64,000 bases of DNA from NCBI GenBank assembly GCA_963975425.1, contig CAXBGS010000002.1, positions 744,001 through 808,000 on the forward strand. Direction: 5' to 3'. The stretch's first letter is position 1, and each line of letters opens with the position of its first letter. Origin of the DNA: CAXBGS01 sp963975425. Lineage in GTDB: Bacteria; Planctomycetota; Planctomycetia; Pirellulales; Pirellulaceae. Below the pieces are notes generated by a model. It worked only from the letters and a program-made list of their open reading frames with translations, was not told the origin of the DNA and searched no databases. The position numbers and the translations under genes are program-made. Positions 38,051 through 45,814 of this stretch are shown here, piece after piece.

Positions 38051-38707
38051 CAACCGAACTCCATCAGGGCGGGCGAGGGGGCGGAGCGTCAAGCTAACAC
38101 GATGCAACTGACACGACCCGCAATGCAACATTGTAACGGGTCACCGCTGGGCGATGCCGCGCGAGAGACATGCCAAGGTTCACTCGGATGAAGGCATCGC
38201 GATTGCCGGGCTGGGCACCGTTTCCACCGAGCGAGTTCTCCGCATCGGCCAAACGGCAAAGCGGGGCGTTTCCCGTCGTCGGCCAGTCGTGCCAAGGGAT
38301 TTCAACCGGCGACGCTCATGAATGCACCGTCGAATCCTTGAACTCGTCGACAGCATCCATCGATCGTGCACGTGGTGCGGCGCATGAGCGATATGCACCG
38401 ACGCATCGACCGCCGCGTTCTGGACCAACGGTTCCTCGCGGTGACTCTCGGTGATGGCAACATACAGTCGCGACGAGCATTCGTTACCGACATGGTTGGA
38501 GACAGATGTCTCGGCAGCCCTTGGTTAGTGCAACGACAACCACAAGAGAAACGCGGCAACGAAGGCACGCGAAGAGAAGCGATTCAGCCATCCGTTGTGT
38601 CGGCGAATCGAAGCGTTGGCTCAACCAAGCGAATGGTCGACCAAGGATATTCGCAAGGGCAATGGCGGCCCCGTCGGCCGCCATTGCCCCAAAAACGAAA
38701 GATGGTC
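38051..38707. other. Intergenic region between MscL and sulfatase genes
   Basis: 657 bp without a supported gene. The short open frames have biased, arginine-rich translations and no recognisable domain. The end next to mscL holds a perfect 14-bp hairpin. Confidence 0.6.
38657..38689 (-). terminator. Perfect 14-bp hairpin downstream of mscL
   Basis: GGGCAATGGCGGCC (38657-38670) pairs perfectly with GGCCGCCATTGCCC (38676-38689) around a CCGTC loop. It begins 18 bp beyond the mscL stop codon. No T-run follows on the mscL-sense strand, so this is either a terminator without a U tract or an RNA 3'-end stabiliser. Confidence 0.65.
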
Positions 38708-39109
38708 CTACGACCGCTTCAAGGCGTCGCGAATTTCGGTCAGCAACACGATGTCGGCTGCTGGCGGTGCTTCTTCTTCCGCTTTCTTCATCCAGCGAGC
38801 GGCGACTTTCAACGCGACAAAAATCACGAATGCCAAGATCGTAAAGTCAATCACGTTCTGGATAAAGCTGCCGTAATTGATCGCAGCTTGAACTTGCTCT
38901 CCGTCGGCGTTCTCGATCATCTTGCCGAGCGGCAACTTTAGGCTCGACATGTCCGGTACTCCCGCAATCAGGGCAATGACGGGGGAGACAATGTTGTCGA
39001 TAAAAGACTTAACGATCGCAGCAGCAGCGGAGCCCATGATGATACCCACCGCCATATCGATCAAATTGCCCTTGAATGCGAACTCTTTGAAATCCTGAAT
39101 AAAACTCAT
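38708..39109 (-). CDS. mscL: Large-conductance mechanosensitive channel MscL
   Basis: A 133-residue inner-membrane protein of normal length for the family. The N-terminal amphipathic helix and first span (FKEFAFKGNLIDMAVGIIMG) carry the gate region, and a second span lies at about residues 84-107 (IDFTILAFVIFVALKVAARW). The charged C-terminal helix ends in LLTEIRDALKRS. It opens as a homopentamer when the membrane is stretched and releases solutes during osmotic downshock, which suits a marine organism. A GAGGA ribosome site precedes the start. It is a single gene with a hairpin downstream and a hexamer repeat upstream. Confidence 0.97.
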   Translation of the reverse strand: MSFIQDFKEFAFKGNLIDMAVGIIMGSAAAAIVKSFIDNIVSPVIALIAGVPDMSSLKLPLGKMIENADGEQVQAAINYGSFIQNVIDFTILAFVIFVALKVAARWMKKAEEEAPPAADIVLLTEIRDALKRS

Positions 39110-39731
39110 TAAAAATGTCCTCGGTTGAACGCTGTGGGCGCATCGAAATCAGTTCCGATACGGTTCGGAATGGGCTGTCCCGGTTCCGGTTCCGGTTCCG
39201 GTTCCGGTGCAGAAAAGACACAGCCAATTTGGGTAGACTGACCCTGCTGCCTATAGAAAGCGTAGGTGGCCGGGCGATCCCGCATTCAGTTTGACTATTT
39301 TTCGCGGATTCATTCCGCGAACGAGACAGTCGGGCAATCGGGCGCAATCTGCAAAGATTTGCTCGACCATTCCAGCGTCGCCCCGGCGAAGTTCGACCTG
39401 TGCCGTCCCGCGAACGATCAACGATTTTTACGACAAGAGCGTGAGTGAAACACGAGCGAACCGGACCACCCAACCCCAACCTGTTCGGCGGAATGGAATG
39501 CAGGTGCCAGATGCGACAATCCGTGCAATCCGATCACCGAAGTCGACCAGACCGCATAGCCATTATCGAACATTCACGTCGACCATGACCGATGCATGAT
39601 GGACCGCAGTGGGACGGATCGAAAATTCGCGAACTGCAAGAAGAAATCTCGCTGGGCATGTACGGTCAGCAAAGCCAAACGAACAGAACCGGCGCATCTC
39701 CGGCGATCAAGGTCCCGCATCTATCCCGCGA
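39110..39731. other. Intergenic region upstream of mscL
   Basis: 622 bp between the mscL start and the DUF1552 stop. It contains the CGGTTC microsatellite and otherwise nothing I can assign. The open frames here either overlap a real gene or encode the repeat. Confidence 0.55.
39181..39208. repeat. CGGTTC hexamer repeat, about 4.7 copies
   Basis: CGGTTC is repeated head to tail from 39181 to 39208, 72-99 bp upstream of the mscL start codon, where a promoter would be expected. Confidence 0.9.
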
Positions 39732-41123
39732 TCAGACTTCGGCCAATGTCCCTGTGCTATCGGCGAATGAATCCGTCTCGACGCCAAGCTTTTGCAGCAT
39801 CGTGACATAGAGATTGGCCAGCGGCAGTTCCTGGTAATCCATTTCGGATCGGAAGCCTTTATCACCTTCGGGAAGCCGTTGCTTGGGTTCTTCGCCATAT
39901 CGCAAGTACTGGCCGTGTCGAAAGCCCAGGTTCTTTCCGCCGGTCAATATCAATGGATAGTTCCGAGACAGGTGGAAACCGCTGGACGCCGAACCAAAGA
40001 ACAACAAAGTGTTATCCAACATTGATCCGCTGCCATTAGGTTCGGGTGTCGATCTTAGTTTGGTTGCAAACCGGCCGAATTCCTCGCTCAGAAATTGACA
40101 GTAGGTACCAAAGTTCTCCCAACCGCCGGGTTCTTTGGTCGCGTGAGTCAGCTGATGCGTCAAATTAAATCCGACTGCCCTGGCGAGATAGTCGCTGACA
40201 CCAACTCCATTTTCCCGCCCGATCTGATAAGTCGCGACCCGCGTGGAATCTGTTTTGAACGCCAGATAGATCAACTCATACATTGTCTGCAAATACAATC
40301 GCGGATCTTCTGGTGTGATATCAAGCGTTAGGTGATCCACGTCGACCTTGGGCAACGGGATATCCATCCAACGCTTTGCTTTTTGAACCTTCACTTCGGT
40401 ATCGCGGACCGACTGCAGATATTCCTCAAGTGTCGCTTGATCGTGATCCGACAAAACCCGTTTCAGTGAACGAGCGTCGGAAACCAGATCGTCTAGTGCG
40501 CTCTGACTTCGTTGCAATCGACGCGTCGCGTTTGTTCCGCTGGTCACAAACAGCATGTCAAAGATTCGTTTGGGTCGATGCTCTGCCGGAATCGCGCGCC
40601 CGCTGCGATTGAAAGACATTGTCTGTGCGCCGCGTGGTGTCCCGGTGCCACCGTCGGTCGACATGACCAACGACGAAAACCGCGTGTGCCGTCCCGTTTG
40701 CTGAGCGAACAGCTGGTCCAATGAAATACTATTTTTGTATTCACCAAATCCACCGGTTGCCGCACCGGTCAAGAATTGATCCGCATTAGAATGGCCATGA
40801 ATGTTCCTGGCCGATGGATGCGACAGGCCGCCAACGATGGTCAAATCGTCTCGTAAAGATTCCAGCGGCTGCAGACACTTTGTCAACGTAAAGTCTTTCC
40901 CCCGTCCCTGCGGAAACCAGCTCCAGTCCTGATGGGCCGGATCGTCTTTGTGCGGCATGGGCACGCCATCGGGGATGTAGAAACACGCCAGACGCTTCAT
41001 TTTTTCTGTTTCAGCACCCCGAGCCGTTGCAGAGACCGACTCGAATGCGGGCAGCGCGAGGGCAAGCCCGGCGCCGCGAAGGAACTTGCGTCGATCGAGC
41101 GATGTTAAAGAAGGTTTCTTCAT
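39732..41123 (-). CDS. DUF1552 protein, Tat-exported
   Basis: A 463-residue protein with a twin-arginine signal (LDRRKFLRGAGLALALPAF). Its body matches DUF1552 (ACFYIPDGVPMPHKDDPAH, LTIVGGLSHPSARNIHGH, LLFFGSASSGFHLSRNYP), a family related to DUF1501 and the alkaline phosphatase/sulfatase fold. It follows the DUF1592 gene by 66 bp on the same strand, the standard pairing in Planctomycetes and Verrucomicrobia. No activity is established; joint action of the pair outside the cytoplasm is inferred. Confidence 0.92.
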   Translation of the reverse strand: MKKPSLTSLDRRKFLRGAGLALALPAFESVSATARGAETEKMKRLACFYIPDGVPMPHKDDPAHQDWSWFPQGRGKDFTLTKCLQPLESLRDDLTIVGGLSHPSARNIHGHSNADQFLTGAATGGFGEYKNSISLDQLFAQQTGRHTRFSSLVMSTDGGTGTPRGAQTMSFNRSGRAIPAEHRPKRIFDMLFVTSGTNATRRLQRSQSALDDLVSDARSLKRVLSDHDQATLEEYLQSVRDTEVKVQKAKRWMDIPLPKVDVDHLTLDITPEDPRLYLQTMYELIYLAFKTDSTRVATYQIGRENGVGVSDYLARAVGFNLTHQLTHATKEPGGWENFGTYCQFLSEEFGRFATKLRSTPEPNGSGSMLDNTLLFFGSASSGFHLSRNYPLILTGGKNLGFRHGQYLRYGEEPKQRLPEGDKGFRSEMDYQELPLANLYVTMLQKLGVETDSFADSTGTLAEV

Positions 41124-41189
41124 GGCGTGATCTTCATCCGAGCATCGGTGGCGTTCTGTGCCAGCCGTTGTTAACTAAGTGGTAAAAAA

Positions 41190-43874
41190 TTACGAGGACT
41201 GAAATAGGTCACTCGTAACGATCAATGTTATCAGCGTATGCAGGCCGTCGCCTTCGTTTCTCAAACGCGCGGTGATCTCATCAATATTCGCTCGATCGGC
41301 AAAGCTGATCGGTCGCCCTAGCGCGAACGTCACCATTTTATAAACCAATGCTCTCGCGAATTGGTCCTGACGGTTGCTCAACAAAAAACGTTTCAGACCG
41401 TCGACTCCGTTCAGTTCCTGATGATTGAACAGAGCACTGGACGCATCAACAGGCGCACCGTTGACCATCGTTCGCCAAGCCCCCACAGCATCATAGTTTT
41501 CGAATGCGATGCCCCAGGGATCAATTTTGGCATGGCATGACAGGCAAGCCGGATCATCACGATGATTTTCGATTCGTTGCTTGAGCGTCATTTTGGCGAT
41601 CTCGGGGTCCGCAAGATCAATCTCGGGTACCGCGGGCGGCGGTGGAGGCGGCGGATCGTTCAGCAAACTTTTCAGCAGCCAAATGCCGCGTTTCAAAGGA
41701 TGCGAGTCCTTGCCATCGGAATTCATCGCCAATAGTCCGGCCTGAGTCAGTAACCCGCCACGCGCTTGGTCCGATTCGAGTGCGACGCGTCGGAACTGAT
41801 TTCCATACACGCCGCCGTATCCGTAGTGCCGCGCCAGTGGTTCATTGACAACCGCATAATCGGCGTGCAAAAAATCCATAACACTGTGGTTATTCCTTAA
41901 CACCTCGCGAAAGAACTCGACGGGTTCTTGCTGCATTGACTGCTTCAGCGACACGTTGAATTTCGGATAGGTTTTCTTGTCCACATTCAAGTAATCCAGC
42001 AGCTGCATCCCGAGCCATCCGCGGACAAAATAATGAGAAAACCGATCGCTTCGTGCATCGGCTAACATCCGATTGGTCTGTTGAAGCAAAACATCCGAAT
42101 GATGAAGCGTTCCCTTCGCGGCAAGTTTCAACAATTGCTCGTCCGGAACGCTGCACCACAGGAACATCGAAAGACGAGTTGCCAATTGATAGTCGTCGGT
42201 AACATCAGAATCATCGCGGTTTTCATCGCCTGAGACTGAGCCGAGATAGAGAAACTTTGGTGAGGACACAATCGTCGCCAGAACTTCGATCATCGCTTCC
42301 TGAAAATCATCGCAAGACGGACGCAATCGATTAAACAGTTCCACCTTTTGATCGACTTCCGCAACGGACACTTCACGCCGCCAGGCCCGACGCATGAAGC
42401 TGGAAAGAACCTCCCTCGCATAAGTCGCATCGTCATCTTCGTTTTCGCTGTCGATCAAGACTTGCGAGTGCGATGCGGGCGGCCAGTGATCGTAAACCGG
42501 TGTTGCAATCTCGACATAGTCGATGTGAATGTCACCGGAACTTATCGTGCTGTTATATAGCTGCAAATATTCCGATGGACTGGGTGTTTCGCCCATCTTT
42601 GCGGTCTTGCGCATCGGGTTGCGAACTTTGATTTCGCTGACGGGAATATCCCACTGATAGAACTGGGGTTCATCGGACGTCGCGTCGACCGAAATCTCTC
42701 GGTCGCTAAGACTTTCCGAAGCACTGGAATTGTTGCTGGCCTGCCAACCGAATTCCAATCGCAATGCGGGAATGCGGTCGTTATGGTTTGGCGAACGCGA
42801 AGCCCGCACCCGAACTCGCATGGTTCCTGTGTCGGGAACCTGATTGCCAAGTTCGACAATCAGTTTTTGCTGAGGTGGAATGACCACCACCTCCGTGGAA
42901 ACCGGGGGAACATCGGGACGTTGCCGTGTCGGCGTCCAAGCGTACTTGGCACCGTTGTATCGCCACGACGCCTTCAGCTTTGATCCGGTCGTCCGTTCAA
43001 AGTAGTGCGGACTATTTCCGATGCGTGATTGCTTTTCGGCCAGCCGTTCAAGCTCCGCCGCCAATCGCTCGGCGTCGTCTCGGAACCGCTCTTTTCGCTT
43101 CTGAATCTCTTCGGCATACGTCGGCTTTAACCGAATCGCCGCGTCCCCCATCGCAATTGCGTAGTAAAGGGGTTCTGGCTGGTCGCCCCGTACCGTTGCT
43201 TTGATGAGTGCTTTTCGCCCCAGTTCACGATAGTAGTCCAGTTGCATCGTTGACATCTGCAACACTTCGGAACTGTTCGTGAAACCGTCCTCGGTTGGCG
43301 TCTCGGGAGGCAAGTCGACGGCAAAGTCATAGGGCAATCCCAACAAATCTTGCATCGCATAGTTGAACTCATAGCGTGTCATCCGGCGGAATGACGAATG
43401 CGTTTTCTCACTGCGGCGCAGTTGTGATGCCACCAATATCTCGGACGACAGCCAATCGATTATCTTGCTGCGATCGTCATCGGCTAATTCGACATCGTCC
43501 GGTGGAGGCATCTCGCCGTTGCCTAGCACATCAAGGATTTCCAGCCACCACTGCACATCGCCGCCGTGCAAGAGATCGGGATCGAGCGTGTCGACACGAA
43601 AGTCACCCTCCTGCACCTCAGGTCCGTGGCAAGAGAAGCAGGCAGCTTGCAAAACCGGTGAAATCTCGGATCGAAACGTCGCCAGTTTTGGCTCAGGTAT
43701 CTCAGACGCTTCGGTCGGCCGTCGGTAGTTTTGATAGCTGGACCGCTGCGCACCGAGCTTCTTTACTTCGGCGAGCGTCAGGTTCACCGCAGTTTCATCG
43801 CCAGTCGCTGGCACCGCGCAGCACACGACCCAAAGGATGATGCAAGCGGTGCGTTTTTTAATCTTGTGATGCAA
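41190..43874 (-). CDS. DUF1587/DUF1592/DUF1588/DUF1585 heme-binding protein
   Basis: An 894-residue exported protein. Signal peptide residues 8-26. The planctomycete cytochrome C domain has heme motif C79-F-S-C82-H83. DUF1587 is near residues 165-230 (FRRMTRYEFNYAMQDLLGL). Residues 330-475 form a beta-sandwich insertion. DUF1592 follows at about 550-680 (LATRLSMFLWCSVPDEQLLK), then DUF1588 (QAGLLAMNSDGKDSHPLKRG) with a second heme motif CLSCH near residue 775, and DUF1585 at the end. A seven-proline run precedes that motif. It resembles a secreted two-heme oxidoreductase and is encoded upstream of its usual DUF1552 partner. Confidence 0.93.
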   Translation of the reverse strand: MHHKIKKRTACIILWVVCCAVPATGDETAVNLTLAEVKKLGAQRSSYQNYRRPTEASEIPEPKLATFRSEISPVLQAACFSCHGPEVQEGDFRVDTLDPDLLHGGDVQWWLEILDVLGNGEMPPPDDVELADDDRSKIIDWLSSEILVASQLRRSEKTHSSFRRMTRYEFNYAMQDLLGLPYDFAVDLPPETPTEDGFTNSSEVLQMSTMQLDYYRELGRKALIKATVRGDQPEPLYYAIAMGDAAIRLKPTYAEEIQKRKERFRDDAERLAAELERLAEKQSRIGNSPHYFERTTGSKLKASWRYNGAKYAWTPTRQRPDVPPVSTEVVVIPPQQKLIVELGNQVPDTGTMRVRVRASRSPNHNDRIPALRLEFGWQASNNSSASESLSDREISVDATSDEPQFYQWDIPVSEIKVRNPMRKTAKMGETPSPSEYLQLYNSTISSGDIHIDYVEIATPVYDHWPPASHSQVLIDSENEDDDATYAREVLSSFMRRAWRREVSVAEVDQKVELFNRLRPSCDDFQEAMIEVLATIVSSPKFLYLGSVSGDENRDDSDVTDDYQLATRLSMFLWCSVPDEQLLKLAAKGTLHHSDVLLQQTNRMLADARSDRFSHYFVRGWLGMQLLDYLNVDKKTYPKFNVSLKQSMQQEPVEFFREVLRNNHSVMDFLHADYAVVNEPLARHYGYGGVYGNQFRRVALESDQARGGLLTQAGLLAMNSDGKDSHPLKRGIWLLKSLLNDPPPPPPPAVPEIDLADPEIAKMTLKQRIENHRDDPACLSCHAKIDPWGIAFENYDAVGAWRTMVNGAPVDASSALFNHQELNGVDGLKRFLLSNRQDQFARALVYKMVTFALGRPISFADRANIDEITARLRNEGDGLHTLITLIVTSDLFQSS

Positions 43875-43882
43875 CTAACTAT

Positions 43883-43914
43883 GTTCCATTGCTTTGTCGT
43901 TCCATTGCTTTGTC
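43883..43914. repeat. 16-bp perfect tandem duplication
   Basis: GTTCCATTGCTTTGTC occurs twice in direct succession (43883-43898 and 43899-43914) with no mismatch. It starts 9 bp upstream of the DUF1592 start codon, so it overlaps the expected ribosome-binding and promoter-proximal region. Confidence 0.95.
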
Positions 43915-43987
43915 GCTTGGCTGGACCGCGGAAAGCATGCCCAATCGGTGATGCGCCTCGCTGAGGCGGTATCGCCGTCTGATTCAA

Positions 43988-45508
43988 TCAATTCTTGCGC
44001 TGCTTCTTTTTCCCCGCTCCCTTTGCGCCAACCGGTTTGCGCAGGTTCGCAGGAGCTTGTTCGATTTCTTCGGCCACGTGGTGCCACAGATCGGCCAGCT
44101 CTTTCACTTTCCCCGGCTGCGTTTTCGCTAGATCATTCATTTCGCTTCGGTCGGCGCTGAGGTCATAGAGTTCCCAAGGACCACCCTTGGCCGATGCGAG
44201 TTTTGCATTGCCGGTTCGGATCGCGCGATTATTGGAAAACTGAAAGTACAACCACTCGTGCGGTTCACGCTTTCCGCCGGCAAAAATGGGAGCGAGCGAC
44301 TTGCCCTGCACACGCGTGACGGGGCGGCCCTGGTACTCGAGTGGGTAATCCGCTCTCGCCAGATCGACACAGGTCGCCATGAAATCGATCAAGTGTGCCG
44401 GTTGATCGACAACTTCACCGGGCTGCGTTTTGAGTCCGGACCATGACACGATCATTGGCGATGTGATTCCGCCTTCATGTTGGTTTTGTTTGTACCATCG
44501 AAACGGTGTGTTTCCGACGTGAGCCCACCCGGTGTCATAGGTCCAATAAGACTTTGGATCCCAAGGGCGAAACTGCTTACCCTCGGTCCGCTCAAAAGGA
44601 CATGCACCGTTATCGCTGCAAAACATAATGATCGTGTTGTCGATCAAATCGTTATCGGTCAGGTAATCGACGATTCGGCCAATGTTTTGGTCCAAGCAAT
44701 CAACCATTCCCGCGTAAGCGGCCATTCGCTCGGACTCCCAACGTTGATCGTCCTCGCTCAGCTCGTCCCACGCCTTGACGTCGTTCGGTCGTGGCGACAA
44801 AGCGATGTCGTCCGGCAGGATGCCTAGCGACCGCTGTTTTTCAAACCTGGCTTGGCGAATGCGATCCCATCCAGATTCGTAACGATGTTCGTATTTACGA
44901 AAATCAGCTTCTTTGACATGCAGCGGATAGTGTGGGGCGTTGTAGGCACAATACAAAAAGAAAGGTGCGTCGCTTTTCTTAGCATCATCAAGAAACTCAA
45001 TCGCGTAATCTGTATTCGCGTCCGTCGTATAGAAGCCTTCTTGGGGGACCTGAAAAGGCTTTCCGCCGAGCCGGAATGTGTCATCGCCGGTGAAGAAGTT
45101 GGTCGCGCCGCTGAGATGACCAAAGTAGCGTTGGAAACCTCGATCGGTTGGCTCACTCTTCAAATGCCACTTTCCGACCATCATGGTTTGATACCCGGCC
45201 GGTTGCAAAGCCTCTGCGATCGTGACGCCTTTGTCCATCTCCGCATTGCCGGCTTGGAACATGTACAGTCCCGTCAACAAACAAATCCGCGACGAGTGAC
45301 ACTTCGCCGTGTTGTAAAACTGGTTGAACCGCAGCCCTCCTTTGGCCAATTGATCGAGGTTCGGAGTTTCGATCTCAGACCCGTAGCAACCAAGGTCAGA
45401 AAAACCCAGGTCGTCGGCCATGATCAACACGATGTTGGGTCGATCTGTCGCCATCGATTGCGCGGCAAACGCTGCAAGACAACAATAGGTAAGTGCAAGA
45501 AAACGCAT
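43988..45508 (-). CDS. Arylsulfatase-type sulfatase, variant active-site motif
   Basis: A 506-residue exported sulfatase. The signal peptide ends near SMATD. Metal ligands lie in LIMADDLGFSDLGCYGS. The active-site motif is Cys70-H-S-S-Arg74 followed by ICLLTG, so the usual Pro or Ala is Ser. GKWHLKSEPTDRGFQRYFGH and FCSDNGACPFERTEGK are otherwise normal for arylsulfatase A relatives. The C-terminus is lysine-rich (KGAGKKKQRKN). It lies 113 bp upstream of the DUF1592 gene on the same strand. Confidence 0.9.
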   Translation of the reverse strand: MRFLALTYCCLAAFAAQSMATDRPNIVLIMADDLGFSDLGCYGSEIETPNLDQLAKGGLRFNQFYNTAKCHSSRICLLTGLYMFQAGNAEMDKGVTIAEALQPAGYQTMMVGKWHLKSEPTDRGFQRYFGHLSGATNFFTGDDTFRLGGKPFQVPQEGFYTTDANTDYAIEFLDDAKKSDAPFFLYCAYNAPHYPLHVKEADFRKYEHRYESGWDRIRQARFEKQRSLGILPDDIALSPRPNDVKAWDELSEDDQRWESERMAAYAGMVDCLDQNIGRIVDYLTDNDLIDNTIIMFCSDNGACPFERTEGKQFRPWDPKSYWTYDTGWAHVGNTPFRWYKQNQHEGGITSPMIVSWSGLKTQPGEVVDQPAHLIDFMATCVDLARADYPLEYQGRPVTRVQGKSLAPIFAGGKREPHEWLYFQFSNNRAIRTGNAKLASAKGGPWELYDLSADRSEMNDLAKTQPGKVKELADLWHHVAEEIEQAPANLRKPVGAKGAGKKKQRKN

Positions 45509-45814
45509 GGGGTGAGAGTCTCCGGGTGGGCGAGTGGTGGGGCCTCTATGATAACCGCCACCGCTCCATCCGTCGGCCTCAATAAGATCGACAGCAGTAA
45601 ATCACACAGCCGGCCGGGCGTTACAAAATAACGGCACGCCAGGGGGAAACCGGCACGCCAGGTAGAAATGGCTCGCCAGGCAAAAATGGGGCACATCGAC
45701 CTGACCGAGCGTCCCACCGGGGAGACGCAAGCGCATGGTTGTTATGTCACCGGTGTGGGCGGCGTCGCTGAAGTCGGCGGCGGCACTATCAATTTGGCTG
45801 GCCTTGCCCGCGAC
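45509..45814. other. Intergenic region with 19-bp repeats
   Basis: 306 bp upstream of the arylsulfatase gene and downstream of the heme/propeller gene. It contains three 19-bp repeat units at 45632-45687 and no supported gene. Confidence 0.55.
45632..45687. repeat. 19-bp-period tandem repeat, three copies
   Basis: CGGCACGCCAGGGGGAAAC (45632), CGGCACGCCAGGTAGAAAT (45651) and GGCTCGCCAGGCAAAAAT (45670) are adjacent. The shared core is GGCACGCCAGG followed by an A-rich tail; the last copy is one base short. Confidence 0.8.

Noticed and set aside
38051..38707. Several open frames of 66-112 codons
   Set aside because: Arginine-rich translations typical of shadow frames in GC-rich noncoding DNA; no ribosome sites or domains.
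39592..39810. 72-codon plus-strand frame at the DUF1552 end
   Set aside because: Overlaps the real gene and shows no domain or ribosome site.
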